Of a DNA stretch of 64,000 bases, positions 26,501 through 38,500 are shown one piece after another. Under the pieces are notes generated by a model that had not been told where the DNA came from, did no database searches, and worked only from the letters and a program-made list of their open reading frames with translations. This DNA comes from Metallyticus violacea (Eukaryota > Arthropoda > Insecta > Mantodea > Metallyticidae). The translations under genes were made by a program, and so were the position numbers. The stretch is taken from positions 81,731,501-81,795,500 of the forward strand of contig CM060831.1 in NCBI GenBank assembly GCA_030762175.1, in the 5' to 3' direction. Positions within the stretch are counted from its first letter, which is position 1. Each line of letters begins with the position of its first letter.

Positions 26501-29500
26501 TTAGGAGCTCATTGTCTAAAGGAATGTACATCTCATTGGGAAGGGGGAGTATGAGGATTGTGAGGCTGTGAGTCACTCAAGTCACTCAAGGATGAGGCTG
26601 TTGTTTCCAGGTTTGGACATCTGTGATTCTAGGGTTTGTAGGGACAATATTGCTGAGGCACTCCTTAACACTTTTCCAATCAATCTCGCAGTTTAGACCT
26701 GTGACAACACAAATGGCAATCCTTATGTTGATTTGTATCAACACGCTTGTGACTGGAATGTAATGCATTGAGCAACATGAGGGTGAGATTGTGTAAAAAT
26801 TGCTTGATAATCACAGATGACAGATAGTTGTCCTCTACTAAGCGGATGGTGTGTGGGCTGTCAGATATCCTGTACTCCTGTGTTTAGCATTCAAATCAAT
26901 TAAGTGAATAATTGCATTGCCTCTGATATCTGCACAGTGAGTGCAATGTCAACGGGATGATTGGCATTGAAATATCCCCAGCCTGAATGATACTAGGTTG
27001 CTGGGCTTGAATGGATTGGTGGTAGGTCACCACAAATGTTCTGGAATGGTATGTAGTTACTATCAGAACATCTCAACAAATGTGACTGTGGCCTCTAGGG
27101 TTTGAAGAGATGGGATCTGGATTGATCAGTGAACTACATTTCTTCTAACAAAGATCACTTTGCCTCCTGGATCATTATGATCTGTTCAAAGACAGTTGTA
27201 GCCCAGTAGATGGAAGTGGGTATATTGATGGAAATGTTTTTTGCTGACTAGAATGACATAAAGGCCATTTGCATTTATCAGAACATGTTTCAAGAGCATT
27301 AGCTCTCATCTTCAGCTGGAGACTGGGCAGCAAAATGCTGAAGTTTGTCCTTCTCTATAAGGCCATTTACATTTCAAAAAGCAAGCCATAATGAGGTCTA
27401 AGACCTTGTACCATTTATCATTTTGGGTCTCCTGGTTTTTAATAAACAGAAGGGCAACTGCCTCAAAGAATGTCCGCATTTTGCTTGAGGGGTGCGGTGC
27501 ATTTCGGATGCGAGCAAGAAGATCCTGCAGCTGTCTGTTTGTGTGTGCCATAAGTATGTCAGCCACTGTAGCAACTCCAGAAGGCTTTCGTTCTGTTTGG
27601 TAGTGTTGGTTACTTTGAGGTGTTAGTTATATTGGGAATGGGTTTAGGGGACATCACCCTCTCCTGAAGTTCCTCAGTCTGGGAAGAATTAGTTGGATTA
27701 GCTAGGCCAGCAACTGGTCTTTTCACTGCTGGAGTGCTCTTTGGAGGATGTCATTGCCTCTTTGGCTGAGGAGACGTTGCTGGTTGAGCTTTAGCTGTAG
27801 TGCTTGGGTTGGCTGCTGCTGTGTTGAAGCAGGTGAAGTTTATCACTGATTAGAGGGCTGTCCCCATGCTAGTGCTGCATATGTCCTTATCCTGTTGATC
27901 TGGTGCAATTTGGAGTTGTTACTGTTGTGGTTGTAATTGCTGTGTTGTTTACAGAATGGTCCGATCCTATGTTGTTGGCTCTGGCAGGATGGGTTCTCCT
28001 GTTGCTGTTGATGATTTTCAGTCTTGTAGGACATCTGTCATAGCAAGCCTCATGATTCCCTTTGCAGTTAGCAAAGTATGCCCATGCACAGTGTAACGCT
28101 TTGAGAATTAAAATACTGAAAATTGATTGGTCTGTTCCGAATAGAAAATCAGAAGGGTGAGGAAATCCAGCATCCTGATGCTTGCCAGCATAAAAACTAT
28201 GGCTTGTCCAAGCCACAGAAAAACAATTAGGGATAGGTTTAGGTACTTTTATTATTATGTAACCTGGAGAGTTTTCCATTACTTGCTGCTGTATTCACAT
28301 TCTACTTTATACATTAAAATCTTATTCTAATAAATAAATATATATATACACATCCCTGATTACAGTGCTATTATGTACTGAAAAATAAAGTAATACTTTG
28401 AACAATGTGACTAATAACCACAATTACATAAAGAAAAAAATGGAATAAAACACTTAAGAATTCTTAGATTATCGCTTTTTCAAAGCACTCGTGTGCTTCA
28501 AAGGCAAGAAACAGCAATATTTTCTGCTTCTTTAGTTATATATATATTCACTTTCGGCTAGGGGAGTTGCTGACAAATACTGCTTCAACATCTGACACTA
28601 TATATATTAAATACTACACCTTCTGGTATCTGGCTCCATTGTGTATGGATTTAAGTGTTGAATTGTTTGCCGCCACCCTGACTTGAAAAGTTCAGTGTGT
28701 AGTAGATGTATGCAGGTTTGTGGAAGCCCAAGGAAATTAATAATTATGAAGTAGCTTGGCATGCTAGGTCGTTGAGAATACCTTTTGTACATCCGTAGAT
28801 ACCATCTGGGTGAATAACTTGTCGTGAAAGCCCAGGGGTGCAGTCTCCATCATTTGCAGCAGCAGTTGGATTATAGAGTGTTCAGGACAAAATTAAAATT
28901 GAGGGGGAGAGATGGCTTTAATGCTTCCCAGAAGGGGAAGCCAGTGGGCTAGTAAAAGTCTCTAGAAAACTTTTGAGAGCATTGAAAGGAGGGAGGAGGA
29001 TCAATAATTAATTAATCAGGGATCTGGCTCACTTCCAATCAAGTTGCTTAATCTGGGGAGCTTTCTGAAGTCGATCGGATTTTTGCATTGGAATGGTACC
29101 TAGAAGCTAAACCAACCCACTGTTCAGCTGCAGGCAACTAATGCTGCCCAGATACACTGTTCCAAACAACTACTAAATGACACTGGTCAGTTGGCTTTAC
29201 CTAGCAAAGGTCTACTCAACCAAAGTTAACCGGCAAGTGACCAGAGCATTTAGGAAGCTCATTGCAAACAGACAGTGCTTGAGGACTTAACCCTGCCAGT
29301 AAGATACATGCCTGAAGCACTCCCAAGTGGCACACTACAGCCAAGAGTACCCAATTTACCATGGGGTCGCAGTACTACATACCCTATATCTGAAGAGCAA
29401 CGATCGAAGTTGCCCCCTTACGGGGGATTGATAACTGGATGGATCAGCTGGATCTTTATCCTTGTTATGCCATATTGATATGTATATAACTTGGGATTTT

Positions 29501-32500
29501 CTCCACTCTCATGGAAAGTAACCCAGGTTGGCCACATTTATTGAAAACCTTTAAGACAAAGAGTACAACTTTGAATGGAAGGTTGCAAAGTATGAGGAGA
29601 GTTAACTCATCAGGTCCAGCAGCCTTAGTGGAGTAGACACACAGTAGTGCGCCCTGGACTTTGCTGGGGTGGAAGATAAGAATGTAATAGTAAGAGGTAC
29701 CAATAAAAGTGACGTGAGGTTTCATCTTGAGGGTTGTCTCTAGGCCTAAATTGTTCCAAATAATCAGCGAATCAGAGTCAGACTACTTGGCAGACTGGGT
29801 TAGATACCATTGTTATGTAGTTGCTACATACCTACCCGTACTAGGGCTTAATCAAGGTAGGATGATTCTGTGGTTCAGGTTGTGGATTAAATGGCGATTG
29901 TGCTAAACTTCTCTGAATAGTTGGAATGGATCTGACATTCTGGATGATGCTGGATATAGGCATGTCCTGATAACCTGAAAGCAGTTATCTGTATGTCCAT
30001 TTGCCAATTGTTCTATTTTATACTAAATTGTAGTTTGTAATGTTCAGGATTTAATTCCAATTGAATGTTTGAAAATTATTGTTGTTCAAGGTATCCTCAT
30101 GCTAAGCGTGCACTCTGAATCTTGGTTTTGGTCTAGATTGACAATTACAATTGCCTAATGAATGAATAAGAGCACTTTTATGACAAGGCAATTTGACGTA
30201 ACATTTCTTAGCCCAGTGCCTAATTTCGTCCTCCATAACAGAAGGAAGGTTTCATGCAGTAGCCTAAGGGAAAGGAGTGGTAAACAGAATAGATAGTTCT
30301 AAGCTTTCTATTCTGCACTCTTTGTAGAAGAAAAGTAGTAAGCAAGAGTATTGCTGGAAAATATTAATATAAATTCTTATAAACAAGCCAGACAAATCAC
30401 AAAACAATAACTTAATTCACATAGATATTAGCAAATGTGCAACCAATGAGGTAGTTCTTCATACCTTAAATATGGAAGGCAATACGATCCCAATAAATCC
30501 ATTCTATAAATTTCAAACAACGCTTGGTAAATTCCATCTCTTTTTTATAAAATATGAAATATCTTGCCATTACAGCAGATTTACAACAGACTTTCAGAAT
30601 ATTCAGGTTATCCTGCTATTCATAAATAGCTATCATGCATCACAGAATCAACTTTAATTTGGGATAAAATACTCATTCTCTGCCTATAATGGTACAATTA
30701 TAATATATATCATGCAAGGAATGGCAAAATTCAGTAATATAAGTTTTTCAGTGATGCAAATAATAAAATTATGTATACCTTCTGTTATTCTCCTTGTGAG
30801 TAGAACTTACGACGACTGATACCACTGTGTCCATTAATTTATATTGAGAAAATGGACAATTTTTAATAAGAGATATGTTCAAATAAATATGTAATGTATA
30901 TTATTTATACTACTTCACTCTTCTACTGCATGAGAAAACACACTAGAAGCAAAATGATACATAAAATAATCTTTAAATGTGATAAAAACTTATAAAACAA
31001 AACAGGGAAAAGCCTACTATGTTGAAAGACATTTGCAAAGTAGTGGACACATACAGAAGTCAAATTATTACTTTTACCTTAACCGTCAAGAAAAGTGAAA
31101 CAACTACGGAAAGTAATTTATGTGAACAAGATGCTGAAAAATATACAGGGCGATTATAAAGTTTCAATAAATTTTTGAGAAAATGGCTGATTATGCACTT
31201 CTTTTACAGGTGATATGAAAGATACTATCCACTGAAGAAATAGTAGCTGTGGTGTGTGTGCATTTGAGATTTACTTACCAGGTTCAAGCAGACTTTGAAT
31301 GAAAATTCCATAAACTTACTCCTACTAGGGCAAATATCAGACTACTGGTTCAGAAATTCAACACTATGGTAGTGTGCAGGATGCGAAATGTTCTGATAGG
31401 CCCAGTGGCCAACTGAAACTGTGCAATAGATAGAGGATAAAATTAGCAGAAGCCCAAAAGCATCAACCAGGAGACTAAGTCAGGATTTGAGTTTACCACA
31501 ACCTACAGTCTGGAAAATTTTCAACCACACATTGAAAAAAATGGCCATACCACCTCCAAATCTGATCCAAGCTGAAAAGGGAAAACTACGCTGGTCACAA
31601 AGCAATGTGTGCCGACAAGTTGCAGGTTTCGAAGAGGATAATTTGCTGCAAAATGTGCTCTTTAGCAATGAAGCAACGTTCACAATGTATCATGTTAACT
31701 GACACATCTGCAGAGGGGCAGATGAACAAATGAGATCCTCAAGTGGGAACGAAACACCCCATAAGTCAATGGGTATTATAAAGACTAAGGAATATGAATC
31801 GCTCTTCTTTGCAGAATACCTAGTGACAGGCATTTCATATCTCGAAATGCTGCAGCTCTTCCTTCAATCACAATTGTAACAGAATGGCATGTTGGAAATG
31901 AAGGTTTTCCAATAGGATGGAGTGCCTCCTCATTTTCTTAGTACATGGAAGCCACATTTCCACACAAATGGATTGTAGCACTTTGCACCACAATTGAGCA
32001 CCATATCCTCCTTAACTGACCTCTCTTGACTTTTTTGCATGGGGATGTGTAAAGTCACAAGTGTACAAAGTCAAAATTTACTCCATGTGACATTTCAAGA
32101 GGTGTATTAGGCATGTGGTGGTGTTTTGAGAAGCAGTTCATTGCTGGAAGTTATGTGCAGAAGTGCAGAGTGGGCTTATGGAATAAACTTAAATGAATAA
32201 TGTGTTACTGTGTGTTAGGGCTTACATCCACTGTTCTGGTTTGAATCTAATATCTGTTTTCCACAAAAATGGATCGATATTTTATAATCGCCCTGTATAA
32301 AAAGCTTCTAAAACATCTATGACAGTGGTTACAAGAGTATGATCTGCTCTGCTACACTACTGGATCAGTTATCTACGGACTATGGAATCTATGGTATTAC
32401 TATGAGTAGCCAACTAAAAGTGTTTTGCTATATAAAATGAGGAAATATTTCACCACATTTTCAGAAATACTATATGCTCTACCAGGTTTTCTGATGGGAC

Positions 32501-35500
32501 CAATCAGCTTGCCTCTACTTATTATTTTTAGGTCTCCTTCAATCTCTTTTTCATCCAAAAGGTAATTCAACTGCGCAGGTGGAGGTTTGCGTCTCTTTTC
32601 TGGAATAGGTACTGGGTCATTTGGCCGACGACGCAGTTTTCGAGTCATCACAGGCTTAACCTACAAACACAAACAAACAATTAGTCAGTTACCCTTAGAT
32701 AAAATTATATATTTCTGTACAAATAAATTAATTTATATTTACATAAATTAGTAGGTGCTAACTTATTTATGATTAATATACCAAAAAGTTATTAAATTTG
32801 CTGACACAGAATGGTCAGATGCCACTAAAATGTAACATGACTCATTATGCAATTCTTCATTTTAACTTTCACAAAGAGCAGATTATTATGCTTTCACTAA
32901 TATTTTAGAATGATTCTGTAAGTGTCATTATTTAATATAAATTCTTGAGGGTAGTAAATTGGAGGATACACCAATCCTTAAAGATAAAGTGAACATCTTT
33001 TTTTTATTTGTTTATTTACGGATGCTTTTTAACATCATAGGTCATCAGCATCCCATTCTATTCTGGGTGTGAAACGGCCAATAAATTTTGCTCAGAGACC
33101 TCTTCTTTCAGGCTTGAGGTTTTTTTTCGTGTTGTAAATGTATGACACGGGACCTACAGCTTTACTTCCCTTCCGAAGGAAGTCATACTTACAATTTTTA
33201 CACCTGAAAAAATCCATCTATCCTGGCCGGGTTTGAACCTGCGATCTTGGGTTTAGAAGGCAGGTATGGTTACCATACACCATCAGGACCGACAAAGGGA
33301 ACATCAATAAACCAACTAATTATGAGGGTGTTACTATTTAATGTATTAGGAAAAATTTACATTGGAGTGCTAGCTGAAAGATATGGAAATGGGCAAAGAA
33401 AAAATAAGAAACTTTCAAAATTTCAGGCAGGTTTAGGAAGAGAAAGAAGATGGTATATAATATAGTTATGATTCAGACATTAGTGGATAAATAAAAGCAT
33501 TAATGAAAAACAGGTTATTCTTGATATTTAAAGATATGGAAAATTATGTTTAATGCTACAAATAAAGCACTGTGGTTGAGGGCTGGGGGAAAAAACTGAA
33601 GTTTATAAGGCATTAAAAGAATTATATTTGATAATGAATTTAATATTACCTTCAAGCAGAACAGTGACTGAAAAAAAGATTTAAAATGACACAGAAATAA
33701 GATAAGGATGTAAATTAAATTTTCTGTTTTTCAGTTTATCTATTGATTATAAAATTTAAATCTGTAAATAAACAATTCAGAAGTACCAGTCTACTTTTCA
33801 GAAATGCTCTCGTGGCAGGTTCAAATTTAATGAGGTAATATGGAGTAAATGGAAGTTAAGAATATTAATGTTTAAAAACTTTGGTGTACCACAACCAATG
33901 TAGTGTTAAGGAAGAGGAAGAGAAAAAAAAAACTAAGTGGCTGAAAAGAGAATATAGTTTTAAATTTAGTTTATTATTACATTTTATTTTATTTCCTTTA
34001 TTTATGGACACTCTTTAACATCTCAGGTCATCAGCGTCCCATTCAAATCAGGGCGTGAAATGGTCGACAAATTTTGCTCAGATGCCTAGTTTTTCAGGCT
34101 TGAGGTTCTTTGTCATGCTGTAAATGTATGACACGGGACCCACGGCTTTACTTCCCTTCCGAAGGAAGCCATACTTACGATTTTTACGCTTGAAAAAAAT
34201 CCATCGTTTCTGGCCGGGATTAAACCCGCGATTTATTATTATAGGGGCTAAGATTTTGATGACCTAAAAATTATTCAAAATGCCCTTTAATCTATTAAAA
34301 ATGCACCATGCTATATTAATACTTAAGTTATTATTATTAAATACAGTTTATAGGATCAGATTTACAACATAATAAATAAACGACCTTTGAGCTATATAAA
34401 CATGAATACCAGAATTTAATCCCTTTTCTTACATTTCCTGGTTTTTGCCCCCTCCCCAATGTTCAGTTGGAATAAAATAGTTCCAAAAATGTTTAAAAAT
34501 TCAATAAACTTATCATATAAAATGCAGCTTATAAGAACAGATTTAGAATCCCATCTATCTAATTTGAAAAGTAACTCTTGTTTTTTACATTTACTGTGCA
34601 TTTTTCAGCTTTGGGTTGCAATACGTAACAATTTGCATTGGAAATTATTAAAAGTAAATGACTGGTAATTATCTGCTAGCATACCTTTATATATTGAGGA
34701 TCTTCTCTCTACTACTACAGAAAAAACTGGAGCATGTTTAAAATAAAGAAGTCCTTCAATTCTCCCTCTAGTTCCCCAGTACAGCTTTTTCCACAGCGAG
34801 GTTATTAAGCCTATTAAATACAGCTTTTTGAACCTTGCGTTTTTTCTAATGCTTGCTTCATGTTTTTTCTGTTGTATCTCCAGTTTTGTCAGAAGTCAGC
34901 TCATTGTCTATTGTTCATTCCATCTACTACCTGATCTTAAAGGGAAGTCACCATAGCTTTCACTTTATTCATTGTGTCAGTCCCGGTGATGTAGTTGTAA
35001 CCATATTTGACTTCTAAACCCAAGATTATGCGTTCAAACCCGGCCAGGATCGATGGATTTTTTCAGATGTAAAAATGTAAGTATAGCTTCCTTTGGAAGG
35101 GAAGTAAAGCTATGGGTCCCGTGTCGTACATTTACGGCATGAAAAAGAACCTCAAGCCTGAAAAAAGAGGCCTCTGAGCAAAATTTGTCCGCCGTTTCTC
35201 ACCCTGAATTGAATGGGACGCTGATGACCTGAGATGTTAAAGAGTGTCCGTAAATAAACCAAATCAAAAACAGAAATTATTCATTGTCTGTCCCACATGC
35301 ACTGTGATAGAATAAAACTTTTGTCATTACTTTGTCAACTTCTGAAACATTCAACTTTCACAGTTAAAACTTAAGCTTTTCCATATATATTGCAGTTTCC
35401 ATAAATAAATAGGATTAAAAAACAAAGCAAATTATGATAAAAGTTAAAAGGACTTCTAAAAATACTGTAAATCTAATGCCCACCTTTTCGTCCAAATGTA

Positions 35501-38500
35501 GTATTCAAAATTGTAGTGTGCATTAGATTCAAGTGCAAATTCATTCTGTTGTTTGCTGGTAACTTCATTAAAATTTATCATTTATTACGTCATAATCCAT
35601 TGCTGTAATACTGGACTTTGTCATATTTATTGTTGGCTATTATTGCATAGAGTGCTTGAACAGTAGGTAATCATGAAATGGAGGGCAAACAGAGAACATC
35701 TTATGATGCTACTTTCAAGCATAAAGTAATTTTTTATGTGAAAAAAATGGTAACATAAAGCAGGATGAGAGTTCAATGTAGCTGAGAGCTGTTCATTTGT
35801 GCTGGCAACAGAAATTAGCATTATTTGTGACTAGACCTAGTAGAAAGAAATATCTTCCAAAGGAAGATATCCTGACATTGAAGAAAAAGTTTTGGAATTA
35901 GTACATGAAAGGAAGAAAAACGCACATGTTACTAGTGAACCATAAGAAATAACTTTTTCTTCTTTTACCTATGCCAACTATCCTAGTGACAGCACCAGTG
36001 ATGGATTTTGTCCTACATGCTCCAAGATGTAACAATAGTTTACTGTTCTGATTGTTTTATGAATCAGATGAACTTATCTCTAATATGCCAATTTTTTTTT
36101 ATGATTTTAAGTTTCAAATTTGGGGTGCACTTTACAGTTGATAGTGCATTAGATTTGCACAAATATCAGTTTCCAAGGTTGAATGTAAGTACATGATAAT
36201 TAAATACTTTTATTTGAAATAACATTAAAACAGCCTCCTAGGGGGAAAAGAAAAAAAGGAAGAAAATGCAGAGAAACTTTTGAACATGTGACATGTTAAA
36301 TGTAAGTACATGATAATTAAATACTTTTATTTGAAATAACATTAAAACAGCCTCCTAGGGGGAAAAGAAAAAAAGAAGAAAATGCAGAGAAACTTTTGAA
36401 CATGTGACATACGTGTGAATCACAGGAATTTTTCTAAGTTTGAAGGAGAAACGTGCATGTGTATGCAGACTCAGCAGCAGACAGACTGCAAGACATGGAG
36501 TCTTTTAATGCAGCCAACTGTTGCAAGAATACCCCAGACCTCCGTGCAACATACATATGCAAGAGCATCTGAAAGCAATTAAGGAGTAAGCAGTTTTGAA
36601 AATTCCAGGCCATATTCCTTTGTCAACTTCATTTCTTGACTGAGTGAAAATGTTTCTGTGTCTTACGGCTTATTCTTGTGAGCAAATGAAGTGAGGATGG
36701 AGATTTGTGCCAATAACAGGAGAGATGCCAACACGTTCAATTTAATTCAGTAGCATGTAGAGTTTACCAGCATGATACCAGAGTTTTTTGAGATGTCAGG
36801 AAAAATTATGATAAATAAGGTGAAATATCTGTTAAAGTGAGAACAGCAGGAAATTAGCTTGGTATCATTGTAAATGGATAAAAAACTGCCAACTTATGTA
36901 TATTTTTATTGTAAAACCCTGCCAAAAGAAAAGCTGCCTTCAGTAATTTTGGTAAAGATGAAAAGAATAGAAAAAATGTATGGAATAAGTCAGTGTGGGT
37001 TTCAGCGTCCAACCACTTGTTTTTACTTTAGCAAGTTCACGTTTATCAACAGTTTCATAGGTCATTTAAAAATAATGAAAATATAACAATGAAACATGGA
37101 AAATGTGATATCATTATGATACCATAAGGCATTCTTAGAACATTACAATCACTCAATTTGATTCTTCAATAAAAGTAGATATATGTTCATGGAAATGACT
37201 CTGCATGGATGATTAAAGAAACTATTTTTCTCTCAGATACATGACTGAATCATGGCTGTGATAGCCTGCAAGAGCTTCAAAATTCAATGTAATCAATGGA
37301 CCAGAATGCGAAGTTAGAGCCACATCATCTGATAGCAAGGAACATGACAGTTACAATGACTGTTATGAATCAAATGAAGAATAAATTATCAAAATATTCT
37401 ACAATTGAAGATATTTGTTAGAATTTTATAAGGCATGTATCATAATGCCTTTTGAATTCACTTTTTTTTTTCTTTTTTAGTAATCCTGCTTGCACCCCTA
37501 CATTTTGGGAAAATGTGAGCTATACGTTTATAACATGATAATGATCTTCTCCGAGAAATTAATGCAAGTTTCAAGTGTCAATTTTAATTTGATTTATACA
37601 CACTAAGAGGCAAAAAAATGCAACACCTAAAAAAATTTGAATATTTTTTATTTTATGCTCTTATATTTGAATCATTATAATTAAATTTATGTTTTTAACA
37701 ATAAATAAAGTTTCCAAGCATTTTGCATCCACTCTTATGTATTCAGATAACATTTTGAGTCTATAATTTTCTTTACTGTATGAGCATGTACATGAATGCA
37801 ATTAATCACATTTAATAATGATCTCATTTTTACCTAAGAGTAACACGACACACGGTAACACTTAGTGCCACTCTCAGAAGAGGATGTTTCCTCCTCTAAC
37901 TTGTATCAAGCTTGTGCAACCTAAAGGGCATGCTGTGGATCAATGTCCTTGGGTTTCTTGCAGTATGGCTCTCATTGCTGGCACAAAGCCTCCTAAAGTT
38001 CATTGAGGCTCTCAGGAACACATTGACAAACTGGGAAACCATCATGTTCCAAACATGTTCAATGGGGTGGGCTTCCTGCTGGCAAAATTAGCATCTGAAA
38101 CCCTACCTCATGCAAGTACTGTGTCAAAATGTACGCCACACGTGGATGGGCATTGTCATGCATGAAGTGCAAATCATTGCCTACATATGGAGCATTGAAG
38201 ATATGCTACTGAAGAATTTCCTCAATGTACCGGTTTGCATTCAAGGCCCAGTTCTCCACCAAAACCAACTCTGTCTTGGCTTCCTTGATACCAGCCCACA
38301 CCATGACTGAACCTACCCTGAAAGCCATAGTTGATGAGAAGATGCAAGGGGCATACCTTTCTCCAGTCTTGTAAAGTAGAGTCTTTGACTCATAACACTG
38401 GGTGATGTAATGCATGCTTCATCCACCTTCCAACAGAGCAAAGCAACCTTCTCTTAATGGCATCTTTACCTCATAAAATTATGTGCTGAACTGATTGAAA

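Larger units (their letters stand above)
22309..32482 (-). other. Sds3 intron 5
   Basis: The longest intron, GT-AG (donor GTAGAGCA is weaker than the others). It holds an inverted-repeat element (23694-23922), a 219-bp tandem duplication (24163-24597), two Jockey-type LINE copies (25150-28290 and 28610-29960), an unidentified insert (about 29038-29493) and a Tc1/mariner element (31146-32295). The stretches 22309-23690, 24600-25150, 28300-28610 and 29960-31145 show nothing I can identify. Confidence 0.9.

Noticed and set aside
27887..28279. A 130-codon frame with a Cys/His cluster, at first a candidate zinc-finger host gene
   Set aside because: The Cys-x2-Cys-x4-His-x-Cys-like knuckle and its position before a reverse transcriptase fit a Jockey gag-like ORF1.
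32400..32482. Extension of the Sds3 exon 5 frame past PIRKPG into [13 protein letters not shown]
   Set aside because: Homology stops at the GTAGAG donor and exon 6 joins in frame with a recognisable continuation.
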